A DNA stretch of 64,000 nt, taken from positions 1-64,000 of the forward strand of contig FAXN01000039.1 of the NCBI GenBank assembly GCA_001493195.1, read 5' to 3'. Source of the stretch: Sulfurovum sp. enrichment culture clone C5 (GTDB lineage Bacteria; Campylobacterota; Campylobacteria; Campylobacterales; Sulfurovaceae). Of this stretch, positions 55,678-64,000 are shown piece by piece. Each line of letters starts with the position of its first letter. The stretch's first letter is position 1. A program made the translations under genes and the position numbers. The notes beneath the pieces are model-generated. The model had not been told where the DNA came from. It did not search any database and worked only from the letters and a program-made list of their open reading frames with translations.

Positions 55678-57210
55678 CTAAGACAAAAGTTTCATAGCAA
55701 AATCGATAGCTTCTTGTGTCTTTATCTCTCCACTTATAATTCTAGCTATCTCTTCTACTCTGCCATTTTTATCCAAAACTACTGTTTTGCTTTTTTTCTC
55801 ATCTTTTGTGATCAAAATATGTTGATTTGCTTTAGATGCGAGATGTGGCTGATGAGAAATTGCAAATATCTGATAGTTTTTTGATAGTTTTAAAAGCATA
55901 TTTGCTATAGCGATAGATTCATCTCCACTCACATTGGCATCAATTTCATCAAAAATCAAAACACCTTTTGAATTTTCTTGCGTATTGGTTGTACTAGAAA
56001 CCAAAAGAGCAAGCCTTAAACGATTAAACTCACCACCACTAAGTGTTGATGTTTTTGAACCACCCAATCTGATATCCATCTCATCAACGCCAGTTAAATT
56101 CATAGCTGTTTTTGAAATCTCAAAAGAAGCCTGTGGTAACTTTAAATCTTTAAGCAATGGATTTAATATGCTTAAGATGCTATTTGTTTCTTTTGTTCTG
56201 ATAGATGAAATAAGGCTAGATGATTGCTCTAACATCTTTTCTTGTTCTTTTATAAATTTTTCCAAACTCGTTTTATCTTCTATGATGTGATTAAAGCTTT
56301 CTAGCTCTTCTTTTTTCTTGTCTCTAAATGCAAGTGCTTCTTCTATAGAGCCATATCTGTTTTTTAGAGATGATAAAGCCTCTATTCTGTTTAAAACAGC
56401 CTCTATATCCATATCTTCTAATTCCATATTTTTAGATATTGCCTCATCTATATCTATCCTGATATTGTTAAACATATCAAATACACCAGAGCCATCTATA
56501 TCTAAAAGTCTATAAAATTCTGCTATTTTGCTTTCGTAATCAAATATATTTTCTAAAGCTCCGATTGATTCTTTTATTTTGTCTAGTTTTGAAAGTTTTT
56601 GTTTAATTTCAAGTAGCTCTTCGTATTCATCAACTTTTGGGTTTATAGTGTCTATTTTTTGAATTTCAAATTTAGCAAACTCTATCAAATCATTTACTTT
56701 TGTCTCTTTTTCTACGATTAAACTTAACTCTTTTTGTGCTTTTTTAAGCTCAAAAAACATCAAACCAAAATCATCGAGCATTTTTTTATAGTTTTCATCT
56801 CTAGAAGATATAAAATCATCTACTATACTAATTAATGTTTGACTATCGAGAATGCCCTTGTCTCTAACACTTAGATATTTGATATAAGGATTAAATATCT
56901 CCTCAAGTGTTTTTTTTGAAATATTCTGATCATTTACAAGAAACCTAACTTTGTCTTTTTTTATAGTTTTTACATACAAATCATCTTCGAGCAAAAGCAA
57001 ATCGCTATCCATATCACTTGGTTTAGAGATAGATATCTCACACATAGAGGCATAATTTTGCACATTAAGTCCGAAACTTCCCAATATCGCACTCATTAAA
57101 ACAGATTTGCCAGCACCACTTGGTCCAGTAAAAACTATAAGCCCTTGAGTAAAATCTATCTTCTCATTTTCAAAATCAATAAGTTCTTTTAAAACAATAC
57201 TTTCAATCAT
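55678..57210 (-). CDS. recN: DNA repair protein RecN
   Basis: An SMC-like ATPase of 510 residues, at the short end for RecN but usual for this phylum. Walker A is VFTGPSGAGKSVLMSAILG (about residue 28). A long coiled-coil fills the middle (about 150-340). The ABC signature is KTSTLSGGEFNRLRLALLVS, and Walker B is VLIFDEIDANVSGDESIAIA, with ISHQPHLASKANQHILI as the H-loop. RecN holds broken ends during double-strand break repair. It follows nadK by three bases. Confidence 0.95.
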   Translation of the reverse strand: MIESIVLKELIDFENEKIDFTQGLIVFTGPSGAGKSVLMSAILGSFGLNVQNYASMCEISISKPSDMDSDLLLLEDDLYVKTIKKDKVRFLVNDQNISKKTLEEIFNPYIKYLSVRDKGILDSQTLISIVDDFISSRDENYKKMLDDFGLMFFELKKAQKELSLIVEKETKVNDLIEFAKFEIQKIDTINPKVDEYEELLEIKQKLSKLDKIKESIGALENIFDYESKIAEFYRLLDIDGSGVFDMFNNIRIDIDEAISKNMELEDMDIEAVLNRIEALSSLKNRYGSIEEALAFRDKKKEELESFNHIIEDKTSLEKFIKEQEKMLEQSSSLISSIRTKETNSILSILNPLLKDLKLPQASFEISKTAMNLTGVDEMDIRLGGSKTSTLSGGEFNRLRLALLVSSTTNTQENSKGVLIFDEIDANVSGDESIAIANMLLKLSKNYQIFAISHQPHLASKANQHILITKDEKKSKTVVLDKNGRVEEIARIISGEIKTQEAIDFAMKLLS

Positions 57211-57213
57211 ATA

Positions 57214-58083
57214 TTATCGTTTATCGCCCCAATGCAATTTTTCTCTCAATACATCAAAATAATTTCTTTCTAAACTATGGATAAGCCTAGCACCTCTTTT
57301 TGCACCCTTTATGATGAGTATATCATCTGGTTTTAGTTCATAATCATCCTGCCCATCAATTACAGCTATATTGTTTTCATCGGGCGATGTAAGCTCTATG
57401 GTAAAATCCCCTGGAACAACAAGCGGTCTTTGTGTAAGTGAATGTGCCGATATTGGAGTCATGATAAAAGCATGAGTAAGCGGATACATGACAGGTCCAC
57501 CAACTGCTAGATTGTACGCAGTAGAGCCAGTGGGAGTTGATACTATAAGTCCATCGCCTCTATATGTATTGAACCATTTATCATCAATCGATGCATTTAC
57601 TTTTACCATTTTTGAAATGGCACTTCTTGTCAATACTACATCATTAAAAGCAAAAAAACTGCTTCTCTTTCCATCTGTTGATTTTATGATACCTTCTATC
57701 ATCATACGTTCATCTATTCTATAATTTTGAGATATTAAATCTTTTATAAATTTTTCTACATTATCCAAACTTACATCAGCTAAAAATCCCAAACTGCCTG
57801 CATTTATACCAAAAACTGGTTTTTTGTGTTTATAACTTCTTCTAACAAGCGACAACAAACTGCCGTCTCCGCCTAATGAAACAAGCACATCAGATTCTTT
57901 ACACATATCATCAAATGATATTCCACTCTCCCCTATCATCTCAGCAGATTCCTTTGAGAGCAATACTTTTAAGCCATATTTTTCAAAAAGTTTTTTTACA
58001 TTATTAAAAATTATTTTTATTTCTGGCTCATTGGGTTTTAGAGTGAAACCAAAAGTATCTATTTTTTCCAAAAGTTTTGTCAT
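57214..58083 (-). CDS. nadK: NAD kinase
   Basis: NadK phosphorylates NAD to NADP. The 289-residue protein has the nucleotide motif LVSLGGDGSLLSLVRRS (GGDG, about residue 75), NAGSLGFLADV, and VSTPTGSTAYNLAVGGPVMY (about 165). The start at 58083 gives the usual family length; an upstream frame to 58131 adds 16 hydrophobic residues with no family match. nadK and recN adjoin in many bacteria. Confidence 0.95.
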   Translation of the reverse strand: MTKLLEKIDTFGFTLKPNEPEIKIIFNNVKKLFEKYGLKVLLSKESAEMIGESGISFDDMCKESDVLVSLGGDGSLLSLVRRSYKHKKPVFGINAGSLGFLADVSLDNVEKFIKDLISQNYRIDERMMIEGIIKSTDGKRSSFFAFNDVVLTRSAISKMVKVNASIDDKWFNTYRGDGLIVSTPTGSTAYNLAVGGPVMYPLTHAFIMTPISAHSLTQRPLVVPGDFTIELTSPDENNIAVIDGQDDYELKPDDILIIKGAKRGARLIHSLERNYFDVLREKLHWGDKR

Positions 58084-58190
58084 AAAATCACACAAATCCT
58101 GATAAAATTTATTTATAAAAAAGAATACCATAAAAGCAATTAAAGCACATATACAAATCGAAAAAATCGAAATCTTTATGAAACTTTGGT

Positions 58191-58196
58191 TATAAT
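58191..58196 (+). promoter_or_regulatory. Probable -10 box of aspS
   Basis: TATAAT preceded by TTGGT, 28 bases before the aspS start codon in the 140-base gap between divergent nadK and aspS. No clear -35 is seen. Confidence 0.5.
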
Positions 58197-58224
58197 CGCG
58201 TCAAAATTTAGTTAAGGATTGCAT

Positions 58225-59997
58225 GTGAGAACACATTATTGTTCAACTGTAAACACAGAACATATAGGACAAAAAGTAACAGTTGCAGGCTGGGTAGCTA
58301 GCAGAAGAGACCATGGTGGAATAATTTTTATTGACATTAGAGACAATGATGAAGTTGTTCAGCTTGTTTGTGATCCAAATGATAGTAAAGATGCACACAA
58401 AATAGCAGAAGACATAAGGGATCAATTTGTAATTATTGCAACAGGCGTTGTGAGAGCGAGAGGCGAAGGTTTAGAAAATCCAAATCTTAAAACTGGAAAA
58501 ATAGAGATAGTTGTAGATAAAATTACTGTTGAAAACAAATCTTTAACTATGCCATTTGAACTAGGCGATAGCAAAGTAAATGAAGAGATCAAATTAAAAT
58601 ATAGATATTTAGATCTCAGAACTCCAAAATCTCATAAAATATTCAAATTAAGAAGTAAAGTTTCTATCATAGCTAGAAATACACTAGATAGCCTTGGATT
58701 TATGGAAGTTGAAACACCAATCTTAACAAAATCAACACCAGAAGGCGCTAGAGATTATCTAGTGCCAAGTCGTGTTCACAATGGAGAATTTTACGCTCTA
58801 CCGCAATCCCCTCAACTCTTTAAACAACTTTTGATGGTTTCTGGCTTTGATAAATATTTTCAAATTGCAAAATGTTTTAGAGATGAAGACTTAAGAGCAG
58901 ATAGACAACCTGAATTTACTCAAATAGACGTAGAGATGAGCTTTTGCAACCAAGAAGATGTTATGAAAGTAACAGAAAAGCTTTTATCTGATGTATTTAA
59001 TGGTTGTGGATTTGATGTACCTCAAACATTTGATCGTATAACTTACAATGAAGCTATGGAAAAATACGGCTCAGATAAGCCTGATTTGAGATATGACCTC
59101 TCCATGGTAGATATGATTGATATTTTTGCTAGATGTGATAATGCAATTTTTGCCAATATCGCAAAAGATTCAAAGAAAAATCGTATAAAAGCACTAAAAG
59201 TGCCAAATGGCGACAATATATTTTCAAAAAGACAAATGCAAGGTTTTGAAGAATTTGTAAAGCAGTTTGGTGCTGGTGGACTTGGATATTTCCAAATGAA
59301 AGAAGATGGACTCAAAGGTCCTTTGACTAAATTTTTTAGCGAAGATGATTTAAAAGCGATAATTGACAGATGTCAACTAAGTTTAGGTGATGTTGTATTT
59401 TTTGGTGCTGGAAGTAAAAAACTTGTATGGGATTATATGGGTAGATTTAGAATATTCCTAGCAAATGAGATGAATATCATTCCTGAAAACAGATTTGAAT
59501 TTGTATGGGTTGTGGATTTCCCAATGTTTGAAGTTGAAGATGGTAGAACAAAAGCTCTTCATCATCCATTTACTATGCCACGTCTTGATGAAAATGGACA
59601 AATCACTTATGAAGATATCGAAGAACTTGAATCAGTGGCTTATGATATAGTTTTAAATGGCTATGAGATTGGCGGAGGATCTATACGTATTCACAAAGAA
59701 GAGATACAAAAACAAATATTTAATCTCCTTGGTATAGAAAAAGAAGAAGCTGATGAAAAATTTGGCTTTTTACTAGACGCACTCAAATTTGGAGCGCCTC
59801 CTCATGGCGGTTTTGCATTGGGACTTGATAGGCTTATAATGATAATGACTGGAAGTTCTAGCATAAGAGATGTTATAGCATTCCCTAAAACACAAAAAGC
59901 ACAATGTATTCTCACTCATGCACCTAGCATTGTTGATGAAGCACAACTTGACGAACTAGCACTTAGAATCAAAAAAACAAACAAGGATGTAAAATGA
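58225..59997 (+). CDS. aspS: Aspartyl-tRNA synthetase
   Basis: A class IIb synthetase of 590 residues. It has an N-terminal OB fold ([18 protein letters not shown]), motif 2 in [20 protein letters not shown] (about 215), the GAD insertion in the middle, and motif 3 in [20 protein letters not shown] near the C terminus. The GTG at 58225 gives RTHYCS, the common AspRS opening, with AAGGA at correct spacing; the ATG at 58223 is out of frame. In this phylum the enzyme is usually non-discriminating, charging both tRNA-Asp and tRNA-Asn. It overlaps adk by four bases. Confidence 0.96.
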   Translation: MRTHYCSTVNTEHIGQKVTVAGWVASRRDHGGIIFIDIRDNDEVVQLVCDPNDSKDAHKIAEDIRDQFVIIATGVVRARGEGLENPNLKTGKIEIVVDKITVENKSLTMPFELGDSKVNEEIKLKYRYLDLRTPKSHKIFKLRSKVSIIARNTLDSLGFMEVETPILTKSTPEGARDYLVPSRVHNGEFYALPQSPQLFKQLLMVSGFDKYFQIAKCFRDEDLRADRQPEFTQIDVEMSFCNQEDVMKVTEKLLSDVFNGCGFDVPQTFDRITYNEAMEKYGSDKPDLRYDLSMVDMIDIFARCDNAIFANIAKDSKKNRIKALKVPNGDNIFSKRQMQGFEEFVKQFGAGGLGYFQMKEDGLKGPLTKFFSEDDLKAIIDRCQLSLGDVVFFGAGSKKLVWDYMGRFRIFLANEMNIIPENRFEFVWVVDFPMFEVEDGRTKALHHPFTMPRLDENGQITYEDIEELESVAYDIVLNGYEIGGGSIRIHKEEIQKQIFNLLGIEKEEADEKFGFLLDALKFGAPPHGGFALGLDRLIMIMTGSSSIRDVIAFPKTQKAQCILTHAPSIVDEAQLDELALRIKKTNKDVK

Positions 59998-60578
59998 AAA
60001 AATTATTTCTAATCATAGGAGCACCAGGAAGCGGAAAGACTACTGATGCACAATTAATTGCAGCGAAACATGACAATATCACACACTACTCAACAGGCGA
60101 TATGTTCAGAGCTGAAATTGCAAGTGGAAGTGATAGAGGAAAAACTATAGATAGTTATGTTAGTAAAGGCAACTTAGTTCCTATAAATATAGTTATAGAA
60201 ACTATAGTAGAAGCTATCAAAAAAGCTCCAACTCCAGTTATCGTGATAGATGGTTATCCTAGAAGTGTTGAGCAAATGGTAGAATTGGACAAATATCTAG
60301 CAAATGAAGATAGCGTTGAATTATCTTCTGTAATAGAAGTTAGAGTGAGTGAAGAGACTGCAAAAACAAGAATTTTAGGTCGTGCAGCTGAATCTGAAGT
60401 GGTTAGAGATGATGACAATGTAGAAGTATTCTACAACAGAATGAAAGTTTATACAGATCCACTTGCTGATATACAAGAATTTTATACTGCTAAAAACCTT
60501 TTGAAAGTAATCGATGGCGAAGGCACAATAGAAGAGATTGTAAACAATATGGACGCTTTTGTTCAAAGCAAAATCTAA
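59994..60578 (+). CDS. adk: Adenylate kinase
   Basis: A 194-residue adenylate kinase. The P-loop is [39 protein letters not shown] is the AMP-binding part, [16 protein letters not shown] the second AMP segment, and [20 protein letters not shown] the short LID region. There is no zinc LID. The start overlaps the aspS stop (ATGA). A strong terminator hairpin follows the stop codon. Confidence 0.95.
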   Translation: MKKLFLIIGAPGSGKTTDAQLIAAKHDNITHYSTGDMFRAEIASGSDRGKTIDSYVSKGNLVPINIVIETIVEAIKKAPTPVIVIDGYPRSVEQMVELDKYLANEDSVELSSVIEVRVSEETAKTRILGRAAESEVVRDDDNVEVFYNRMKVYTDPLADIQEFYTAKNLLKVIDGEGTIEEIVNNMDAFVQSKI

Positions 60579-60589
60579 TTTTTCTCCTT

Positions 60590-60624
60590 TTGATAACTCT
60601 TAAATAACAAGAGTTATCAATCTT
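60590..60624 (+). terminator. Rho-independent-type terminator after adk
   Basis: TTGATAACTCTT (60590-60601) and AAGAGTTATCAA (60609-60620) form a perfect 12-pair stem with a seven-base loop, followed by TCTTT. It closes the aspS-adk unit. Confidence 0.8.
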
Positions 60625-60682
60625 TCCACAATAAATTCATCTTTTTTTGATAAAATATATAAAATTTACTAAAAGGTTGACA

Positions 60683-61216
60683 ATGAAAAAAATATTATCT
60701 ATACTTATTTTGTTTTTCGCTTGTAGCACATCTATCTTTGCCGAAGATGCAGCTATAATCAATTCACAAGCAGATATCGCTGTTCAAAAATTCTATAAAA
60801 ATGTAAAAGGTGGAGAAGAATTTCTAGGAAAAGTTAAAGGCTACGTTGTATTTCCAGTAGTTTATAAAGCTGGATTTATCATAGGTGGCGAATATGGAGA
60901 AGGTGTTCTTAGATATGACGGAGAGAACAAGGGTTATTATAGTTTAACTTCTGGGTCTATCGGATATCAAATTGGAGCTCAAAAAAGAGCTATACTAATT
61001 GCATTTATTTCACAAAGAGCTTTAGATAAGTTTTTAGAGAGCAATGGATTAACAGTTGGTGTAGATGGTGGCATCAATGTTGGTTTATGGGGAGCGAGTA
61101 AAGATTTGAGCACTGTAAGTTTTGAAAGTGATGCTGTTGCTTTTGTATTTGACGAAGCTGGATTAATGGGCGGTATAGCCATAGATGGAAGCAAAATAGC
61201 TCCAATTGCTAGATAA
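60683..61216 (+). CDS. SYLF (Ysc84-like) lipid-binding-domain protein
   Basis: A 177-residue exported protein with signal peptide (ILSILILFFACSTSIFA). The SYLF domain shows KVKGYVVFPVVYKAGFIIGG, YYSLTSGSIGYQIGAQKRA, DKFLESNGLTVGVDGGINVG, and the terminal VAFVFDEAGLMGGIAIDGSK. Eukaryotic SYLF domains bind phosphoinositides; the role of bacterial exported forms is unknown. The start at 60683 has AAAAGG upstream; the longer frame from 60647 would spoil the signal peptide. Confidence 0.88.
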   Translation: MKKILSILILFFACSTSIFAEDAAIINSQADIAVQKFYKNVKGGEEFLGKVKGYVVFPVVYKAGFIIGGEYGEGVLRYDGENKGYYSLTSGSIGYQIGAQKRAILIAFISQRALDKFLESNGLTVGVDGGINVGLWGASKDLSTVSFESDAVAFVFDEAGLMGGIAIDGSKIAPIAR

Positions 61217-61248
61217 ATTATGGAGGATTTATTTCCTCTATAATTTTT
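61217..61248. terminator. Bidirectional terminator between the SYLF and lipoprotein genes
   Basis: ATTATGGAGGA (61217-61227) pairs with TCCTCTATAAT (61234-61244), 11 pairs with one G-U, followed by TTTTTG on the plus strand. It sits between convergent genes and overlaps the end of the lipoprotein coding region. Confidence 0.7.
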
Positions 61249-61822
61249 GTATTACTTTTTCTGCTATAGATTTTTCAATATTCAGATGCTTTTGTTCATC
61301 CTTATTTCCAAAACCTAATCCTACTTGCACACCAAGCAACACACCTTTATTTTTTACCAATACATGAAGTCCTGCACCTGCCTTTAGACCGCTTCCACCA
61401 TAGTATGCTCCATCGCCTACTCCTGATACAGATTTTACATTTTGTATATATTTTCTGTTGTTTTCAAATTGCTCATCAACTTTCATTGCTTCACTTTCAC
61501 TATCTGATGAAATAGTTAGCTGAACAAATTTCATATCATCTTCACTAGCTTCCCAAAAACATCTTCTCATGCCAAGTGGATTTGCTGGCTTTGTATCATG
61601 AGTTGTTATCTTTATACTTGCTTCTGGAAATATCTCTTGAATATCTTTTGATGTCAGCATTTCACAAGGATCATAAACTTTCATAGAAATATCTTGTGAG
61701 TTTGTAGTGCCAATAGAAGTTGCATTTTCATCTTTTGAATTTGAAGAATCATCATTTGAACATGCAACAAAAAAAATCACCAAACCAAATGCCACTAAAA
61801 ATCTTATGCTTATATTAGTCAT
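61238..61822 (-). CDS. Lipoprotein of unknown function
   Basis: A 194-residue protein with a lipoprotein signal: FGLVIFFVACSNDDSSNS, where the Cys near residue 21 is the lipidation site. A Ser/Asn/Asp-rich linker follows, then a compact domain with YDPCEMLTSKDIQEIFP and RRCFWEASEDDMKFVQLTIS. The pattern of a Cys near the domain start and a strand-rich remainder resembles DUF3558-like lipoproteins. The second of two adjacent ATGs (61822) is five bases from GGGAG. Confidence 0.75.
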   Translation of the reverse strand: MTNISIRFLVAFGLVIFFVACSNDDSSNSKDENATSIGTTNSQDISMKVYDPCEMLTSKDIQEIFPEASIKITTHDTKPANPLGMRRCFWEASEDDMKFVQLTISSDSESEAMKVDEQFENNRKYIQNVKSVSGVGDGAYYGGSGLKAGAGLHVLVKNKGVLLGVQVGLGFGNKDEQKHLNIEKSIAEKVIQKL

Positions 61823-61854
61823 CATTGCTCCCTAATTTACTATATATTCATACA

Positions 61855-63132
61855 TTATAACTCATCTTCATCCTCTTTTGATGAAAGTGAAAGAAGTTTT
61901 TTAGGCTTAAGTCCTAGTTTTCTCATCCCCTCTACTCTATTTATCAAATTCCCTTTACCAGACGAGAGTTTATTCATGGCACTTTCGTAACTTGTTTGAG
62001 TAGTTTGTATATTTTTACCGATACGCTCCATATCTTCTACAAATAATGCAAATTTATCATAAAGAGCTTCGGCAGATTTTGCAATACTAATCGCATTTTG
62101 CTCCTGATACTCTCTCCTCCATATATGCTCTATTGTTCTAAGAGTTACTAAAAGCGTAGAAGGAGAAACAATAATGATATTTTGTTCATACGCATTTTTA
62201 AAAAATCCATTGTCTGATTCTAACGCAAGCAAAAAAGCACCCTCTATTGGCATAAACAGAAGTACAAAATCAAGAGATTTCAAACCTCCCAATTCTTCAT
62301 ATTTTTTTTGGCTAAGATTTTTTACATGTGCATTTATGGATGCTATATGAGCTTTTAAAGATGAATTTCTATCTATCTCATTTTCTGCTTTTATAAAATT
62401 ATCATACGCTACGAGTGAAACTTTTGAATCTATAACGATATGCTTATCTTGGGGCAATTTGACTATCACGTCCGGACGGTAGATTTTATCATCTTCGCCT
62501 TTTAGGGTATTTTGCACAACATACTCATGCCCTTCTCTAAGTCCTGACTCTTCTAAAACTCGTTCTAGCACTATCTCGCCCCAGTTGCCTTGAGTTTTAT
62601 TTTCACCTTTTAATGCTTGAGTGAGGTTAAGCGCATCTTGACTAAGTCTCTCATTTAAAGTTTTTAAGTTTACTAACTCATCTTTGATACTTTGTCGCTC
62701 TTTTGCATCATGCACGAACATATCACGACTTTGTTTTGAAAATGCCTCTATCTGCTCTCTAAATGGCTTTAAAAGCGTATCTATACCTTGCTTATGAGTC
62801 TCGTCAAATGTTTTTGTCTTTTGTTCAAAGATTTGAGAGGCTAGATGAGCAAATTCTGTCTTCATTTGTGATTTTGTTTCATCTAAAAGTTGTATCTTCT
62901 CTTCAAAAGCTCGCTTGTCATCTTCAAACTTAGTTTGTAATACCGCAAGCTCTTTTTCCAAACCATAATACTCCTGCTCTCGCTCTTGGAGCATTTTCCC
63001 TATTTTTAAACTACTCTCTTGCTCTTTAGCTAGAGTTTCTTGAAGCTGTGTTGTAAATGTATTAGACGAAGATAGTTCATACTTTGCTTTCATCCACAAC
63101 CATACAAATATCAAAATTGCAACTAAAAGCAA
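61855..63132 (-). CDS. rmuC: DNA recombination protein RmuC
   Basis: RmuC limits inversions at short inverted repeats and is a predicted nuclease-fold protein. The 425-residue frame has an N-terminal membrane helix (LLVAILIFVWLW), a long coiled coil (about 20-165), and the RmuC core: GNWGEIVLERVLEESGLREG (about 187), YRPDVIVKLPQDKHIVIDSK and VSPSTLLVTLRTIEHIWRRE. The first canonical start is TTG at 63132, with no ribosome site. AAAGGA lies further up, six bases before an in-frame ATA at 63165, which would give a fuller membrane helix. Confidence 0.9.
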   Translation of the reverse strand: MLLVAILIFVWLWMKAKYELSSSNTFTTQLQETLAKEQESSLKIGKMLQEREQEYYGLEKELAVLQTKFEDDKRAFEEKIQLLDETKSQMKTEFAHLASQIFEQKTKTFDETHKQGIDTLLKPFREQIEAFSKQSRDMFVHDAKERQSIKDELVNLKTLNERLSQDALNLTQALKGENKTQGNWGEIVLERVLEESGLREGHEYVVQNTLKGEDDKIYRPDVIVKLPQDKHIVIDSKVSLVAYDNFIKAENEIDRNSSLKAHIASINAHVKNLSQKKYEELGGLKSLDFVLLFMPIEGAFLLALESDNGFFKNAYEQNIIIVSPSTLLVTLRTIEHIWRREYQEQNAISIAKSAEALYDKFALFVEDMERIGKNIQTTQTSYESAMNKLSSGKGNLINRVEGMRKLGLKPKKLLSLSSKEDEDEL

Positions 63133-63262
63133 AATGATAGCAACTATAAAATATGACTGATTTATGGCATATCCTTTGTATATATTTTATTAGTCTTATT
63201 ATATCTGATTTGGATTGATAGATTTAAAAATATGTCAAATTGACATAAAAAATAAAAAACGA

Positions 63263-63835
63263 TTAAAACTTTAACAAATCCTCATCCAATCCCCATAAAA
63301 GTTTTTCTAGCTGGGGATAGATTGTTGCGTGATAACCATATCCACCATTTTCAAACTCATCTATGGCGTCTTTTTTGCTCCATTTTTGTTTTATGATTCT
63401 GTATGATGCTGCGACTACGCCAGTCCTGTCACTTCCATGCCAACAGTGTATTAGTATGGGCTTTGGAGCATTTTTGATGATTTCCAATGATTGTTTTATC
63501 TCATCTATGGACATTTTTGATGTTTTGATTTTGATGCTATATAGAGTTATATTGCTATCTTTTTGAAAAATATCACTATCATCATGATATTGCCTAAAAG
63601 AAAGTATAGATTTGATGCCCAGTTTTTTTATAGTATCCAAATCTTTGCTTGTTGGCTGTTTTGATCTGTATAGTTCATCGTCTATCTTGTAAAGATTACT
63701 TAGATTACTGCCTAAAATAGGTTGAGCCCATATGATTGGTCTCGGTCTTGTGAGATTGGTATCTAGATTTAACTCTACAGATAAACCTAGAGTTGAGATA
63801 ACGATAAATGTTATTATAATTTTATAAATTCTCAT
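63263..63835 (-). CDS. Exported tyrosine/dual-specificity phosphatase
   Basis: A 190-residue protein with a signal peptide (IIITFIVISTLGLSVE). The phosphatase loop is ILIHCWHGSDRTGVVAASYR (HCxxGxDRTG, about residue 131), with YKIDDELYRSKQPTSKDLDT as the family's N-terminal strand motif and KKLGIKSILSFRQYHDD before the general-acid region. It is likely periplasmic, which is unusual for such enzymes but known for DSP-like families in proteobacteria. The substrate is unknown. Confidence 0.88.
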   Translation of the reverse strand: MRIYKIIITFIVISTLGLSVELNLDTNLTRPRPIIWAQPILGSNLSNLYKIDDELYRSKQPTSKDLDTIKKLGIKSILSFRQYHDDSDIFQKDSNITLYSIKIKTSKMSIDEIKQSLEIIKNAPKPILIHCWHGSDRTGVVAASYRIIKQKWSKKDAIDEFENGGYGYHATIYPQLEKLLWGLDEDLLKF

Positions 63836-63923
63836 TGTATACCTATTTTTTGGTAATTATATCTAGTTTGAATTTAATATGTAAAATATTTGTTTTATGG
63901 AGGGAATGATTTGATGTAGTAAA

Positions 63924-63944
63924 TAGCAGAGAAATTCTCTGCTA
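63924..63944 (-). terminator. Terminator-like hairpin of the cold-shock gene
   Basis: TAGCAGAGAA and TTCTCTGCTA flank one A in a perfect inverted repeat, 10 bases downstream of the cold-shock stop codon on the minus strand. The T tract after it is weak. Confidence 0.6.
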
Positions 63945-63954
63945 TGCAAAAAAA

Positions 63955-64000
63955 TTAAAGAATGTTAACGTTTTCTGCTTGTGGACCTTTTTGACCTTGT
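63955..64000 (-). CDS. Cold-shock protein (CspA family), C-terminal end only
   Basis: The last 14 residues before the TAA at 63955-63957 read QGQKGPQAENVNIL, the standard C-terminal end of CspA-type RNA-binding proteins (KGPQAxNV). The rest lies beyond the right edge of the window. Confidence 0.85.
   Translation of the reverse strand, partial: QGQKGPQAENVNIL

Overview
The window is chromosomal DNA of an AT-rich bacterium of the phylum Campylobacterota (former Epsilonproteobacteria), most like the free-living Sulfurimonas/Sulfuricurvum/Arcobacter side of the group; I cannot fix the genus by reading alone. The evidence is the gene neighbourhoods: a COG3400 RCK-type protein, aroB, mscS, mtaB, an FtsH-like ATPase and bioV in one run; aroQ, an M24 peptidase, folK and flhF in another; an aminofutalosine deaminase (futalosine menaquinone route) next to a short sppA; and a Suv3-type RNA helicase. 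Most of it is housekeeping sequence with tight gene spacing and many 1-30 base overlaps. I saw no rRNA, tRNA, insertion sequence, prophage or CRISPR array.

Layout. 1-2556: a patch with clearly higher G+C than the rest (glycosyltransferase end, FAD monooxygenase, winged-helix regulator and its membrane partner), followed by a broken pyridoxamine-phosphate-oxidase-like gene (2810-3032). 3066-5484: transglutaminase-like protein, a small protein and YhcH-family protein behind a consensus promoter, and tgt. 5547-15269: a long plus-strand run from the COG3400 protein and aroB through mscS, mtaB, a protease-dead FtsH paralogue, bioV, a DUF2238 membrane protein, an SDR and mogA. 15372-16823: a methyltransferase-tetR operon with an unusually regular set of four operator-like palindromes, followed by about 420 bases with no gene. 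17246-26131: orphan membrane protein, Suv3 helicase, DUF819 protein, a Tyr-rich exported repeat protein, dipeptide epimerase plus NlpC/P60 peptidase (murein peptide recycling), rsmD. 26113-33900: UvrD-family helicase, murA, CYTH phosphatase, a very AT-rich KAP-type NTPase gene with a small antitoxin-like gene, truD. 34056-39523: gltX, yggT-like gene, lytic transglycosylase, trpB, pepA. 39547-49270 (minus): KefB-type antiporter, comF-like gene, lepA, prs, mnmA, flhF, folK, M24 peptidase, aroQ. 49348-64000: aminofutalosine deaminase, sppA, a lysozyme-like gene with a doubtful start, a B12/radical-SAM protein, CNNM-CBS protein, recN, nadK, aspS, adk, SYLF protein, lipoprotein, rmuC, tyrosine phosphatase and the tail of a cold-shock gene.

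The best candidates for something not routinely described are the phased operator array whose first site sits inside a perfect promoter spacer (16675-16823), the FtsH paralogue whose HExxH motif is destroyed, the AT-rich KAP NTPase insert between housekeeping genes, and two genes that appear to need a non-canonical start codon (ATC at 52254, ATA at 63165). No complete new multi-gene system is evident.
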